Part shown: positions 43,630 to 52,925 of the stretch, piece after piece
How the letters are laid out: each line of letters starts with the position of its first letter
How positions within the stretch are numbered: position 1 is the stretch's first letter
Assembly: GCA_050951845.1 (NCBI GenBank)
Contig: JBMNJV010000001.1
Span: 372,001 to 436,000 of the forward strand
Source of the DNA: UBA5436 sp050951845
GTDB taxonomy: Bacteria > Bacillota > Clostridia > Saccharofermentanales > DTU023
Reading direction: 5' to 3'
DNA: 64,000 nt
The notes under the pieces: generated by a model
Seen by the model: only the letters and a program-made list of their open reading frames with translations
Told to the model about the DNA's origin: nothing
Databases searched by the model: none
Made by a program: the position numbers and the translations under genes

Positions 43630-45429
43630 TTAAATACGTTTGTATAAAGGTCCGTAAGTTTTGCAAGCTCTGAAATCAGATCCTTCTTTATCCATGCCGA
43701 ATGCATTCCAGGCTGCCGGACGGTAGATATCTTCTTCAGGAACGTTATGCATGCTGATCGGAATACGTAAGATAGAAGCTAAAGTAATTACGTCAGCACC
43801 TACGTGACCGTAGCTGATAACACCGTGGTTGGCACCCCAGTTATTCATAACATCATATGCTGATTTGAACGGACCTTCACCGGTTACACGCGGAGCAAAC
43901 CAGGTGCTTGGCCAGGAGTAGTCTGTACGTTTCCATAATACGTCGGATACATCTTCCGGAAGCTCTACTGTCCAGCCTTCAGCGATTTGCAAGCAAGGAC
44001 CTAAACCTTTAACTAAATTCAAACGAATCATTGTAACGGGCATTTCGGCTCTGGTTTCAAAACGGGAGGAGAAGCCGCCGCCGCGGAAGTAGCCGTTATT
44101 TGCCGGGCAGTATGTTGTAGCATCCAGGCAAGCTTGAACATCTTCATCGGTCATTTCCCAGAAAGGTTTCATGCAAGGTGTTCCGTCTTCATCTTTAACT
44201 TGACCGCAAGCATCGATTGTTGCTGCACCGGAGTTGATTAAGTGTAAGAAACCGTCTGCTTCTTTAGCGTAACCGGAAATCTCATAACCTGTAACGCGTT
44301 TTACGGAATCGCCGTTCCAGCAAGTTCTGACATCGGCAAAGATTTGCGAACGATTGGTTAACAGGTTAAGGAATAGCATACCGACACCGTTCAATGTGTC
44401 ATTTTCCGTAGCTACAATATAAGGTTCACGTATACCTGTCCAGTCAAACGGTGTATTGAGAATAGATTCTGCAAAGTCACCGTTCGGATAGAAGTCGGTC
44501 CATTGTCTTTGACCCTGGAAACCGGCTGCGATGGCATTATGACCGACAGCTTCTTCTTCGTTGCCCTTGCCTAAGTTATCATTGCCGACCATTAAGTCAC
44601 GGATAATCAGAGCCATTTTAACGGAAAACTCCCATTCCTGATCTTTGACTTCGCGTGATTTTTGCAATTCCGGCGGATTGGTATCTATGCCTTCGGTGAT
44701 ATTTTCTTTAACCCAAGCCAATGCTTGTTCATATTCTTCTTTGTCATAAATACCTAATTCCATGCGGCGGATGATTTCAACTTCATCGACTGATTCTGTT
44801 CTCATTCCGAGATAAGATTCAAAGAAATCATTATCAATCATGGAACCGGCAATACCCATACAGGTTGCACCGATTTGCAGATAAGATTTACCGCGCATAG
44901 TAGCTGCTGCGACAGCTGCTCGGCCGAAACGCAACATTTTTTCTGCGACATCTTCCGGAATTTCCGTGTCGTCAAGATCTTGTACATCTTTGCCGTAAAT
45001 GCCGAATGCGGGCAATCCTTTTTGAGCATGAGCGGCGAGAACTGCTGCCAAATAAACAGCACCCGGACGTTCAGTTCCGTTGAAACCCCAAACACCTTTA
45101 ATTGTCATGGGATCCATATCCATAGTTTCTGCACCGTAGCACCAGCAAGGAGTGACAGTTAAAGTAATATCAACGCCTTCCTCTTTGAATTGCTGAGCAC
45201 ACATTGCAGCTTCGGCAACACGACCGATGGTTGTGTTGGAAATAACTACTTTCACCGGTTCACCATTTGAATATTTCAAATTATTTCTCAATAATTCTGC
45301 TGCCGATTTGGCCATATTCATTGTTTGATCTTCCAGAGATTCCCGCACATTAAGTTTTCCTCTGCGTCCGTCAATTACCGGGCGAATACCGATTACCGGA
45401 AAACCGCCGATTAATCTACTTTTTGTCAT
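43630..45429 (-). CDS. fucI: L-fucose isomerase
   Basis: 599-residue FucI (usual about 590) converting L-fucose to L-fuculose, also active on D-arabinose in many bacteria. Characteristic blocks: VIGIRPVIDGRRGKLNVRESLEDQT, VISNTTIGRVAEAAMCA, TPCWCYGAETMDMDP, GVWGFNGTERPGAVYLAA, FADVRTCWNGDSV (metal Asp region) and GVISYGHVGADVITLASI. AGGAGG precedes the ATG on the minus strand. It is divergent from the kinase at 45813 across a 380-bp regulatory region, single-gene on its strand. Confidence 0.96.
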   Translation of the reverse strand: MTKSRLIGGFPVIGIRPVIDGRRGKLNVRESLEDQTMNMAKSAAELLRNNLKYSNGEPVKVVISNTTIGRVAEAAMCAQQFKEEGVDITLTVTPCWCYGAETMDMDPMTIKGVWGFNGTERPGAVYLAAVLAAHAQKGLPAFGIYGKDVQDLDDTEIPEDVAEKMLRFGRAAVAAATMRGKSYLQIGATCMGIAGSMIDNDFFESYLGMRTESVDEVEIIRRMELGIYDKEEYEQALAWVKENITEGIDTNPPELQKSREVKDQEWEFSVKMALIIRDLMVGNDNLGKGNEEEAVGHNAIAAGFQGQRQWTDFYPNGDFAESILNTPFDWTGIREPYIVATENDTLNGVGMLFLNLLTNRSQIFADVRTCWNGDSVKRVTGYEISGYAKEADGFLHLINSGAATIDACGQVKDEDGTPCMKPFWEMTDEDVQACLDATTYCPANNGYFRGGGFSSRFETRAEMPVTMIRLNLVKGLGPCLQIAEGWTVELPEDVSDVLWKRTDYSWPSTWFAPRVTGEGPFKSAYDVMNNWGANHGVISYGHVGADVITLASILRIPISMHNVPEEDIYRPAAWNAFGMDKEGSDFRACKTYGPLYKRI

Positions 45430-45812
45430 AAAATCCTCCTAACATTTATAAAAATTAATTTTATCTATAATTATCTAAAACATTAATGAAAACTAAAATG
45501 TAAAATCTATTATTTGAACAAAAATTATTGTTATTTATATTTGATTATTATATGTAATTTATTATAATAACTTATGGTCAAAATGTTAAATTTTATTGTT
45601 TATCTAAACAACATATTCTATAATTTGTTAGATTAATACGTATATACATACTATAAACAGTTAACAAATCGTTATTAATTAGTTTTTTAATTGTTAATTA
45701 GTTGCTACAATTAGCATAAAAAATGTTACAATATTGCGAAGTGTTTAGGTATCTCGTCAAGATCATTCAGTATTATAGAATATCATGTAGCTAAATGCAA
45801 AGGGAGAAAATT
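45430..45812. other. Divergent regulatory region of the fucose locus
   Basis: About 380 bp, very AT-rich, with a 16-bp palindrome at 45596-45611 and a TACAAT near 45727 that could be a -10 for the kinase operon with a poor -35. No gene or RNA structure seen. Confidence 0.45.
45596..45611. promoter_or_regulatory. Palindrome in the fucose divergent region, candidate operator
   Basis: TTGTTTA-TC-TAAACAA, perfect 7-bp arms, 167 bp before fucI and 200 bp before the kinase. No regulator gene adjoins it; the DeoR protein at 57366 or a distant regulator may bind. Confidence 0.4.
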
Positions 45813-47270
45813 ATGAATAAGGTATTGGCAATTGATATGGGTGCTACTTCCATCAGAGGTATTCTGGGCTATGTTGAAAACGGCAATTTAAAGATAGAAG
45901 AAGTTATGCGTTTATCTCATGAAATTATCGAAAAAGATGGCCGAAGATATTGGCAATGGGATAAACTGATCGACACAATTGTTGATACTATAAATCAGCA
46001 AACCGATTTAACAAGTGTTGCCTGTGATACATGGGGAGTTGATTTCGGAATTCTGAACTCTGACGGTGATTTGATTGACACTCCTGTTTCCTATCGCGAT
46101 TCTCTTCATACTGCAGGATTTAATAAAGTAAAAGAACAGATCGATTTGTTTGAATTATATCAATTGACCGGCAATCAAATTATGTCAATTAATTCACTTT
46201 TTCAATATATGGCATTAAAGATGTTCAGTTTTGATAAATATGAAGAAATAGACACAATCTTAATGACACCGGACTTGATTAATTACTTACTGACCGGCAA
46301 TAAATATAGTGAAAAAACAATTGCTTCAACTTCCCAAATGTTCGATCTGAAAAACAGATGTTGGAGAATTGATCTGCTCGATAAATTAGATTTGAAATCA
46401 GACGTCTTTGCACCGGTCATCAAAAACGGTGAATATGTAGGTTCAACTAAAGATACTCTGCTCCCGAATTTAACTAATAAAGATTTGAAAGTTTATTCCA
46501 TCGCCTCACACGATACAGCCAGTGCAGTTTCCGTGACCAGGGCGTTTTTTGATCCGGATTGTCTGTTTTTGTCTTCCGGTACATGGTCTTTAATCGGCGG
46601 TTTAACCGATGAACCGGTTTTAACTGAAGAAGCTTTTGCCAGTGATTTGACAAATGAAACCGGTTTTCAAGGTCAGAATATGTTTTTCAAAAATATTACA
46701 GGCTTGTATTTGTTTGAAAAACTGAGAGATGAGTTGGCTGTTCGTGACGGCAAGCGTCTGACTCATAAAGAGGCTGACGGAATGACGGTAGAAGCCAGGC
46801 CTTTCAGCTATTTCATGAATATTGCGGAATATGATTTGGATAACTTATCCGTTATTGATTCGATTGAGGAATATATTGCGAAAACTGATCAAACACAACC
46901 GCAAACTACAGGTGAATTACTGAGAGGCATTTACGAGAGTTTGGTTTTCGGCTATATGAAAACGGTTAAAGATATCGAAAGAATTTCCGGCCACAATTTT
47001 CAACGAGTACAAATTATCGGTGGCGGTTCAAAAATCGGTTTCTTGAATCAAATGATAGCTGACGGTTTAAATAAAGAGGTTGTTGCAGGGCCTGACGAAG
47101 CTTCTGCGATCGGCAATATTGTCGGACAGTTGCTTGCTTTGGGCGAATGGAATTCGATCGAAGAAGCATATAATGCTGTAGCAAAATCTTTTGAATACAG
47201 AACATTTACTCCGCAAAATCCGGAACTGTGGCAAGAACGTTATCGGGAGATTGAACCCTTATTATCTTAA
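45813..47270 (+). CDS. Rhamnulokinase-family FGGY kinase, probable L-fuculokinase
   Basis: About 485-residue FGGY kinase of the rhamnulokinase/fuculokinase branch: LAIDMGATSIRGILG, CDTWGVDFGILNSDGDLIDTPVSYRDSLH, LTGNQIMSINSLFQYMALK, catalytic Asp234 in ASHDTASAV, QIIGGGSKIGFLNQMIADG. An ATG at 45795 is in frame but contains the ribosome site AAGGGAG for ATG 45813, which I choose. Next to fucI and fucU, it most likely phosphorylates L-fuculose to L-fuculose 1-phosphate; L-rhamnulose remains possible. The aldolase that would act next (FucA/RhaD) is not in the window. Confidence 0.87.
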   Translation: MNKVLAIDMGATSIRGILGYVENGNLKIEEVMRLSHEIIEKDGRRYWQWDKLIDTIVDTINQQTDLTSVACDTWGVDFGILNSDGDLIDTPVSYRDSLHTAGFNKVKEQIDLFELYQLTGNQIMSINSLFQYMALKMFSFDKYEEIDTILMTPDLINYLLTGNKYSEKTIASTSQMFDLKNRCWRIDLLDKLDLKSDVFAPVIKNGEYVGSTKDTLLPNLTNKDLKVYSIASHDTASAVSVTRAFFDPDCLFLSSGTWSLIGGLTDEPVLTEEAFASDLTNETGFQGQNMFFKNITGLYLFEKLRDELAVRDGKRLTHKEADGMTVEARPFSYFMNIAEYDLDNLSVIDSIEEYIAKTDQTQPQTTGELLRGIYESLVFGYMKTVKDIERISGHNFQRVQIIGGGSKIGFLNQMIADGLNKEVVAGPDEASAIGNIVGQLLALGEWNSIEEAYNAVAKSFEYRTFTPQNPELWQERYREIEPLLS

Positions 47271-47408
47271 ACCGGAAAATAATTCGTTTAATTTAAGCTA
47301 AGTTAAATTTCAGATAATGAAATTCTCAGTAAGATTGTTAGATTTAGAGATAATAATTGAAATAATAAAAATAGATATTTATGTAATTAATGCAGAGAGG
47401 AGACAAAT

Positions 47409-47834
47409 ATGTTAAAAAACATTCCGAAAAACATCTCGCCGGAATTATTAAAAATATTGGCCGAAATGGGACATGGCGATGAATTAGTTCTGGCCGACGG
47501 AAATTTTCCGGCGGAAGAGATGGGACGTAAGGTGGTACGTTGTGATGGCTTGACAGTTCCTGGTTTATTAAAATCAATTTTAGGATTATTCCCGTTGGAT
47601 ACTTTTGTGGAAAACAACGTATTCCTGATGGAAATACCTGCCGGTGATGATTATCAACCTGTTATTTGGGAAGAATACAAAGAAATTCTCAAAAACTCCG
47701 GTGAGGAAGTCAATATAGCACATGTTGAACGCTTTGCTTTTTATGATCAGGCCAGAAAAGCATATGCAGTTGTCGCAACGAGTGAAGAAGCACTTTATGC
47801 GAATATCATCTTGAAAAAAGGTGTTGTCAAATAA
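47409..47834 (+). CDS. fucU: L-fucose mutarotase
   Basis: 141-residue RbsD/FucU protein that interconverts alpha and beta anomers of L-fucose (or ribose) before isomerisation. EMGHGDELVLADGNFP carries the conserved His22 and Asp30; FAFYDQARKAYAVVATSEEALYANIILKKGV is the typical C-terminal block. About 140 residues is the family size. GAGAGGAGA precedes the ATG. It lies between the kinase and the importer ATPase. FucU rather than RbsD is chosen because of the fucI neighbourhood. Confidence 0.9.
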   Translation: MLKNIPKNISPELLKILAEMGHGDELVLADGNFPAEEMGRKVVRCDGLTVPGLLKSILGLFPLDTFVENNVFLMEIPAGDDYQPVIWEEYKEILKNSGEEVNIAHVERFAFYDQARKAYAVVATSEEALYANIILKKGVVK

Positions 47835-47866
47835 AGAGTTAAAAAAATAAAAAAGAGGAGGAGATT

Positions 47867-49363
47867 ATGGCTGAACTTCTTGAAATGAAGAATATTAACA
47901 AAGCATTCAGCGGTGTTAAGGCTTTGGAAGATGTTCAATTCCATTTGAAACATGGTGAAGTACATGCTTTCATGGGGGAGAATGGAGCTGGTAAATCCAC
48001 CTTAATGAAAATTTTGACGGGAGTATATCAAAGAGACTCCGGTGAAGTTTTCCTTGAGGGTAAACCGGTTGAATATGCAAATACAGCAGAAGCCTTAGCT
48101 GACGGCGTTGTTATCGTGCATCAAGAATTGAACATGATGGACGACTTAAAAGTATATGAAAATATTTTTATCGGTCGTGAAGCAATGAACGGATTCTTGA
48201 TCAATGATCGCGAGAATATCAGAAAAGCAAAAGAGTTATTTGATGTGATCGGAGTTCATATTAACCCTAATGCAAAGGTTGGGGACTTGACTGTAGGTCA
48301 GCAGCAAATGGTGGAAATTGCCAAAGCGGTATCACATGATGCAAAAATAGTTGTTTTTGATGAACCTACTTCTGCATTAACCCAAACTGAAATCGAAGAA
48401 TTGTTTGTAATCATTAATGATTTACGAGAAAAAGGAATCGGAATTATTTATATTACTCATCGTATGGATGAAGTATTCCGGATTTCAGATCGTATTACAA
48501 TTTTACGAGACGGCACCTATGTAGGTACAGCCGAAGCTGCTACTACCAACAAAGATGAATTAATCAGCATGATGGTAGGCCGTGAATTAACAGAAGAAGT
48601 CAAAACAGAATCACAAGTTCCGGATGATGCGGAAGTAGTCTTGGAGGTCCAGAATCTGGCTGCCGGCAGAATGGTTAAAGATGTCAGCTTTACTTTACGT
48701 AAAGGTGAGATTCTCGGTGTTTCCGGATTGATGGGTGCAGGCAGAACAGAGATGGCACGCTTGATTTATGGTGCAGAACATCCGGAATCAGGAAAAATCA
48801 TTCTTCATGGTGAGGAAATCAAAATCAAATCTACAACACAGGCGGTTAATCTCGGAATAGGTTATCTTTCAGAAGACCGTCGACGTTATGGTGTTTTAGT
48901 ATCAAGATCTATTGCTGATAATACAGCCTTGCCGAGTATTGACAAATATGTTGAATCCGGACTGATTAATGACCGTAAAGCAAGACAAGATGCTTTGGAA
49001 TACAACAAGACAGTTAAAACCAAAATGTCATCTATTGATCAACCGGTACGTACTTTATCGGGTGGGAATCAGCAAAAAGTTATTATTGCTAAATGGTTAT
49101 TAAAAGACAGTGATATTATTATTTTTGATGAGCCGACCAGAGGTATCGATGTAGGTGCTAAAGCTGAAATTTATAATTTAATGCAAGAATTAGCACATGA
49201 AGGCAAATCAATTATTATGATTTCTTCTGAGATGCAGGAAATTCTGCGTATGAGCGATCGAATTGTTGTCATGTGTGAAGGAAATGTCACAGCAATTCTT
49301 CCGATCGAAGGAGCAACTCAAGAACAAATTCTAGGCTATGCGATGATGAGAGAAGGAGTATAA
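47867..49363 (+). CDS. Sugar ABC ATPase, RbsA type (fucose locus)
   Basis: 498-residue double-NBD ATPase. NBD1: Walker A GENGAGKST, signature LTVGQQQMVEI, Walker B VVFDEPTSAL, switch YITHRMDE. NBD2: LSGGNQQKVII and IFDEPTRGIDVGAK, with the usual degenerate P-loop LMGAGRTEM. AGAGGAGGAG gives strong initiation. It closely resembles the ATPase at 6974 (shared MKNINKAFSGVKALEDV start) and works with the permease one base downstream; probable substrate L-fucose. Confidence 0.94.
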   Translation: MAELLEMKNINKAFSGVKALEDVQFHLKHGEVHAFMGENGAGKSTLMKILTGVYQRDSGEVFLEGKPVEYANTAEALADGVVIVHQELNMMDDLKVYENIFIGREAMNGFLINDRENIRKAKELFDVIGVHINPNAKVGDLTVGQQQMVEIAKAVSHDAKIVVFDEPTSALTQTEIEELFVIINDLREKGIGIIYITHRMDEVFRISDRITILRDGTYVGTAEAATTNKDELISMMVGRELTEEVKTESQVPDDAEVVLEVQNLAAGRMVKDVSFTLRKGEILGVSGLMGAGRTEMARLIYGAEHPESGKIILHGEEIKIKSTTQAVNLGIGYLSEDRRRYGVLVSRSIADNTALPSIDKYVESGLINDRKARQDALEYNKTVKTKMSSIDQPVRTLSGGNQQKVIIAKWLLKDSDIIIFDEPTRGIDVGAKAEIYNLMQELAHEGKSIIMISSEMQEILRMSDRIVVMCEGNVTAILPIEGATQEQILGYAMMREGV

Positions 49364-49364
49364 A

Positions 49365-50387
49365 ATGGGTAAAAATTCACTTTTAAATAAACCTGCAAAA
49401 GCAGGGGGTATTGGTAAAATAGCAAAATCACAGCAGTTCATTGCTTTTGCAGCGATGATTGCTTTATATCTTATTTTCTTTATAGCAACCAAAAATTTCA
49501 GAACAATTAATATCATCACATTGATTTTAGATTCATCTTATTATCTGGCATTCCTAGGTATTGGTGTTACCTTTGTTATCGCTACCGGTGGAATTGACTT
49601 ATCAATGGGTACTGTCATGGGTTGTGCTGCTCTCTTGGGCGGTCGTCTTTTCGCAGTACACAATATGCCGATGATTGTGGCATTGATAGCTACGATATTG
49701 ATTGCTATTGTTTTTAATATTATCAACGGATTCCTGGTAGCTTATGTCGGTTTACCTGCTTTCGTAGCTACCTTAGGAACACAAATGATGGCATCCGGTT
49801 TCGGACAAATTGTAAGTAACTTGGAAAAAACCAACTGGCCGTCTACAGCATCTGATGCCGGCGGATGGATTAAGAAGCTGTTTAAATTTACGATTTTCCC
49901 GGAACAAGGAAATGCAATTAATATTCCGACCGGTTTGCTGATGCTGTTTATTTTTGTTGTAGTAATGTCTATTGTTTTGAACAAAACAAAAGTAGGACGT
50001 TATATCCTGTCTTTAGGTTCCAATTATGAAGCGACAAGGTTATCCGGTGTAAATGTAAGAAAATATCAATTCAACGCTTACCTGATTCATGGTTTATTTG
50101 TAGGTTTTGCAGCTATTGCTTATGCAGCAACTTACAGCTCAATCGTATCCGGATTCGGTGCCGGACAAGAAACAAATGCGATTGCCGGTGCAGTTATCGG
50201 CGGAACATCTCTTGCCGGTGGTATTGCATCTATCTGGGGCACATTATTCGGTGTTGTCATGATGAGCGTATTAAAGGTAGGTTTACCGCAGGTAGGTTTG
50301 CAGGCTCAATGGCAATTATTCCTCACCGGTATTATTATCTTGATAGCTGTTATCATTGACGTACGCAGAAATATAAAATCACATTAA
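49365..50387 (+). CDS. Sugar ABC permease, RbsC type (fucose locus)
   Basis: 340-residue permease with 8-10 hydrophobic segments; GIGVTFVIATGGIDLSMGTVMG, VAYVGLPAFVATLGTQMMASG and YILSLGSNYEATRLSGVNVRKYQ mark the RbsC family, IAGAVIGGTSLAGGIASIWG its C-terminal half. The ATG follows the ATPase stop by one base, with GGAG inside that gene, so translation is coupled. Confidence 0.93.
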   Translation: MGKNSLLNKPAKAGGIGKIAKSQQFIAFAAMIALYLIFFIATKNFRTINIITLILDSSYYLAFLGIGVTFVIATGGIDLSMGTVMGCAALLGGRLFAVHNMPMIVALIATILIAIVFNIINGFLVAYVGLPAFVATLGTQMMASGFGQIVSNLEKTNWPSTASDAGGWIKKLFKFTIFPEQGNAINIPTGLLMLFIFVVVMSIVLNKTKVGRYILSLGSNYEATRLSGVNVRKYQFNAYLIHGLFVGFAAIAYAATYSSIVSGFGAGQETNAIAGAVIGGTSLAGGIASIWGTLFGVVMMSVLKVGLPQVGLQAQWQLFLTGIIILIAVIIDVRRNIKSH

Positions 50388-50530
50388 TAACATATTTGAT
50401 TTTTATCAGATGATATTTCTGATGTTGAACAAAAAAAACTGTATCATTGTTTACAAATAGTTTAAAAAATTAATAAATTGGACATTTTTAGAAAAAACTA
50501 ATATTATCTTCATAATGTATAGTTCATTTA

Positions 50531-50562
50531 ATAACATAAAAGCATTAATGCTTTTATGTTAT
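50531..50562 (+). repeat. 32-bp perfect palindrome before the binding-protein gene
   Basis: Two 16-bp arms meet without spacer (left arm ATAACATAAAAGCATT at 50531-50546). The following short direct repeat ACAGTACAAAA occurs twice near 50580-50602. It lies between permease and binding-protein genes, like the stem-loops at 9499 and 20754. Confidence 0.7.
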
Positions 50563-50616
50563 AAATATAAAAAACAGAAAACAGTACAAAAACAGTACAA
50601 AAAAGGAGAAATGTAA

Positions 50617-51789
50617 ATGAAAAAGAAACTAACAATAGTTTTAGCTTTACTATTGGCATTCTCAATCTTCGCAGTTGCATGCGGTGGTGACAAGAAAGAA
50701 GATGAGAAAAAAGAAGAAGCTCCGGCAGAAGATAAAGCAGAAGATAAAGCTGAAGACAAAGCTGAAGAAGCTGCAGACGATGCTGAAAAACCTGCTGCTG
50801 ACGGTGACATACATATCGAAGTTGTTTCCAAAGGTGAATCTCATGCTTTCTGGAAAGCAGTAAAATCCGGTGCAGAACAAGCTGCAGAAGATTTAGGTGT
50901 ATCCATGTTCTTTACAGGACCGCCTTCAGAAACTGAAACTCAAGTTCAAGTTCAAATGTTGGAAAATGCTTTGAATAAGGATCCTGATGCTATCTGTTTA
51001 GCTGCTTTAGACGTTAACTCCGTAAAAGCATCCTTAGAAGATGCAATGAACCGCGGTATTCCTGTTATCGGATTTGACTCCGGTGTTCCGGGTGCACCCG
51101 AAGGTTCCATCTATGCAAATGCTTCCACGAATAACAATGCTGCCGGTGGTTTAGCTGCAGAAGAATTATTCAAACTTGTTGAAGAAGAAGTTAATGCTGC
51201 TACTCCGGATGCTCAAGTAAAAATCGGCGTATTATCACAAGATGCTAACTCCGAATCTATCATTGGCCGTACACAAGGCTTTATTGACAAAATGACAGAA
51301 TTAGTCGGTGAAGACAAAGTTGCTGTTGTAGGAAGCAGCATGTATGAAGCCGGTGATGCAGCCTCAGCTTCCGTAGTTCTTGTCGTCAATATTTCAGCTA
51401 CTCCGGATGATGCTGACTTAACATCCTCTGCTACAGCTTTATTCGCAGAAGAAAATGTCATTGCTATCTACGGATCAAATGAAGGTGCTGCAAGAGGTCT
51501 TATTAATGGTAATGATGCTGCAGGTCATGTTTTAGGTAACAGAGCAGAAGATCCCAGCAAAATTTGGGGTGTTGGTTTTGACGCAGGTCTATTACAAAAA
51601 GACGCTGTCAGAGACGGTCGTTTAGTTGGCGCAATCACACAAGATCCGGTTCAAATCGGTTATAAAGCTGTTGAATTAGCAGTTAAAGCTGCTAAAGGCG
51701 AAGCTGTCGAAGATGTTGATACCGGTGCCAAATGGTACAATGCAGAAAATGTTGATGATCCGGATATGGCTGTATTAGTTTACGACTAA
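50617..51789 (+). CDS. Sugar ABC substrate-binding lipoprotein, RbsB type (fucose locus)
   Basis: 390-residue lipoprotein with signal peptide and lipobox AVACGG (lipidated Cys near 21), Lys/Glu/Ala-rich linker (about 24-62, repeated EDKA units), then the binding domain: IHIEVVSKGESHAFWKAVKSGAEQAA, DPDAICLAALDVNSVKASLE, GVGFDAGLLQKDAVRDGRLVGAITQDPVQIGYKAVELAVKA. It resembles the binding protein at 9543. The likely ligand is L-fucose or a related deoxy sugar from the neighbouring isomerase and mutarotase; last gene of the operon, with a strong terminator after it. Confidence 0.92.
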   Translation: MKKKLTIVLALLLAFSIFAVACGGDKKEDEKKEEAPAEDKAEDKAEDKAEEAADDAEKPAADGDIHIEVVSKGESHAFWKAVKSGAEQAAEDLGVSMFFTGPPSETETQVQVQMLENALNKDPDAICLAALDVNSVKASLEDAMNRGIPVIGFDSGVPGAPEGSIYANASTNNNAAGGLAAEELFKLVEEEVNAATPDAQVKIGVLSQDANSESIIGRTQGFIDKMTELVGEDKVAVVGSSMYEAGDAASASVVLVVNISATPDDADLTSSATALFAEENVIAIYGSNEGAARGLINGNDAAGHVLGNRAEDPSKIWGVGFDAGLLQKDAVRDGRLVGAITQDPVQIGYKAVELAVKAAKGEAVEDVDTGAKWYNAENVDDPDMAVLVYD

Positions 51790-51847
51790 TCAGAATTTTC
51801 AGATCCGTTCGATATTTCGAATAATCAGATTTGATTAAGCAAAACTT

Positions 51848-51876
51848 AAACTGCTCCGGTAACGGAGCAGTTTTTT
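51848..51876 (+). terminator. Terminator of the fucose importer operon
   Basis: CTGCTCCG (51851-51858), GTAA loop, CGGAGCAG (51863-51870), then T6; flanking AAA/TTT extends the stem. A textbook intrinsic terminator. Confidence 0.92.
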
Positions 51877-51914
51877 ATGTGTAAAAATATTCTTTTAACC
51901 GTTTGCAAAGGATC

Positions 51915-51936
51915 TGTTCACAATTATCTGTGAACA
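51915..51936 (-). terminator. Possible terminator of the SDR/AEC transcript
   Basis: TGTTCACA/TGTGAACA hairpin with a 6-base loop, 11 bp beyond the AEC gene stop on the minus strand; no good T run follows, so moderate to weak. Confidence 0.4.
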
Positions 51937-51947
51937 ATTAAATGAAT

Positions 51948-52871
51948 TTATAAATTCATCAAAAACAAAACTAAAGGGAAAGTTAAAGCAAACAGAGCCG
52001 TGTTCAGTGATACACTGCGTGTTGCAAAATCGGCTTCTTTATTAAAGAGGGATGCGTGAATCGCAACCATTGAAGCACTGGGCATAGCCCACATCAGGAT
52101 AATAGTTTGATAGGCTAATTGAGGAATTTTAAACGATTTCAGTATAAATATTCCGGAAATCGGAATAATCAAAAGACGAATTACTGCAACCAGGATACTT
52201 GACGTATCCCGGAATAATGACTTTAGTGTAATACCGCTTAGGGTTGCGCCGATCAGCATCATTGAAACAGGTGTAACCATCCCGCCGATATCGGTCAGTA
52301 TTGTATTAAAGACGGACGGAAGACGTACAGGTGATAAATATATGGTTAATGTAAGCAGTGAACTGATAGTTGCGGGATTTTTAATGATGGAGAATAAATT
52401 TACCGAACTCTGACCTTTCATAATCGATGTTCCCAGAGTGAAGAAAAAAATGTTCCAAATCAGATTATAAATTACTGCAACAATCATTGCTTTGGACCCG
52501 AGCAGATTCTCTACTATCGGATATCCCAGGAAAGCGGTATTGCTGTATATAACTAAAGTTGAAAATATATTCTGCTTATCCCGGCTTATTTTAACAGGTA
52601 AATATCGCCGGATAAGCAGAAAGATCAGTGTAGTAATCAGAAAATAAATAAAGGCTATAATTCCGGTAAAGGCAAGTTCATTTGCCATTTCAGCTTCAAA
52701 AGGATTTGAAGCTGAGGCAAGAATATTTGCAGGAAAAAAAACACTTACTAATAGTTTGGATAAACCTTGCTGGATTTTGTCATCGATCAAATTGATTTTT
52801 TTCAGAAAAAAACCGAGACCTGCCAGAACAAAAATCCTGAATAATAAACTAATAATTGTATAAATGTACAC
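51948..52871 (-). CDS. AEC-family (auxin efflux carrier-like) transporter
   Basis: 307-residue membrane protein with about ten hydrophobic segments in the 5+5 arrangement of the AEC family: ISLLFRIFVLAGLGFFLKKINLID at the N-terminus, IYSNTAFLGYPIVENLLG in the first half and MPSASMVAIHASLFNKEADFAT near the C-terminus, both family hallmarks. Members export or import carboxylates such as malate or lactate. GTG start at 52871 with no obvious ribosome site; it lies 54 bp behind the SDR gene and is probably cotranscribed with it. It might export an end product of the sugar pathway. Confidence 0.87.
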   Translation of the reverse strand: MYIYTIISLLFRIFVLAGLGFFLKKINLIDDKIQQGLSKLLVSVFFPANILASASNPFEAEMANELAFTGIIAFIYFLITTLIFLLIRRYLPVKISRDKQNIFSTLVIYSNTAFLGYPIVENLLGSKAMIVAVIYNLIWNIFFFTLGTSIMKGQSSVNLFSIIKNPATISSLLTLTIYLSPVRLPSVFNTILTDIGGMVTPVSMMLIGATLSGITLKSLFRDTSSILVAVIRLLIIPISGIFILKSFKIPQLAYQTIILMWAMPSASMVAIHASLFNKEADFATRSVSLNTALFALTFPLVLFLMNL

Positions 52872-52925
52872 AGTTAAGTCAATTCAATGCTAAGTTATTC
52901 AAAGTAAATTAAAATCAAAACGAAG

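Noticed and set aside
44838..45162. Open frames on either strand within fucI
   Set aside because: Internal shadows of a well-conserved isomerase; no independent evidence.
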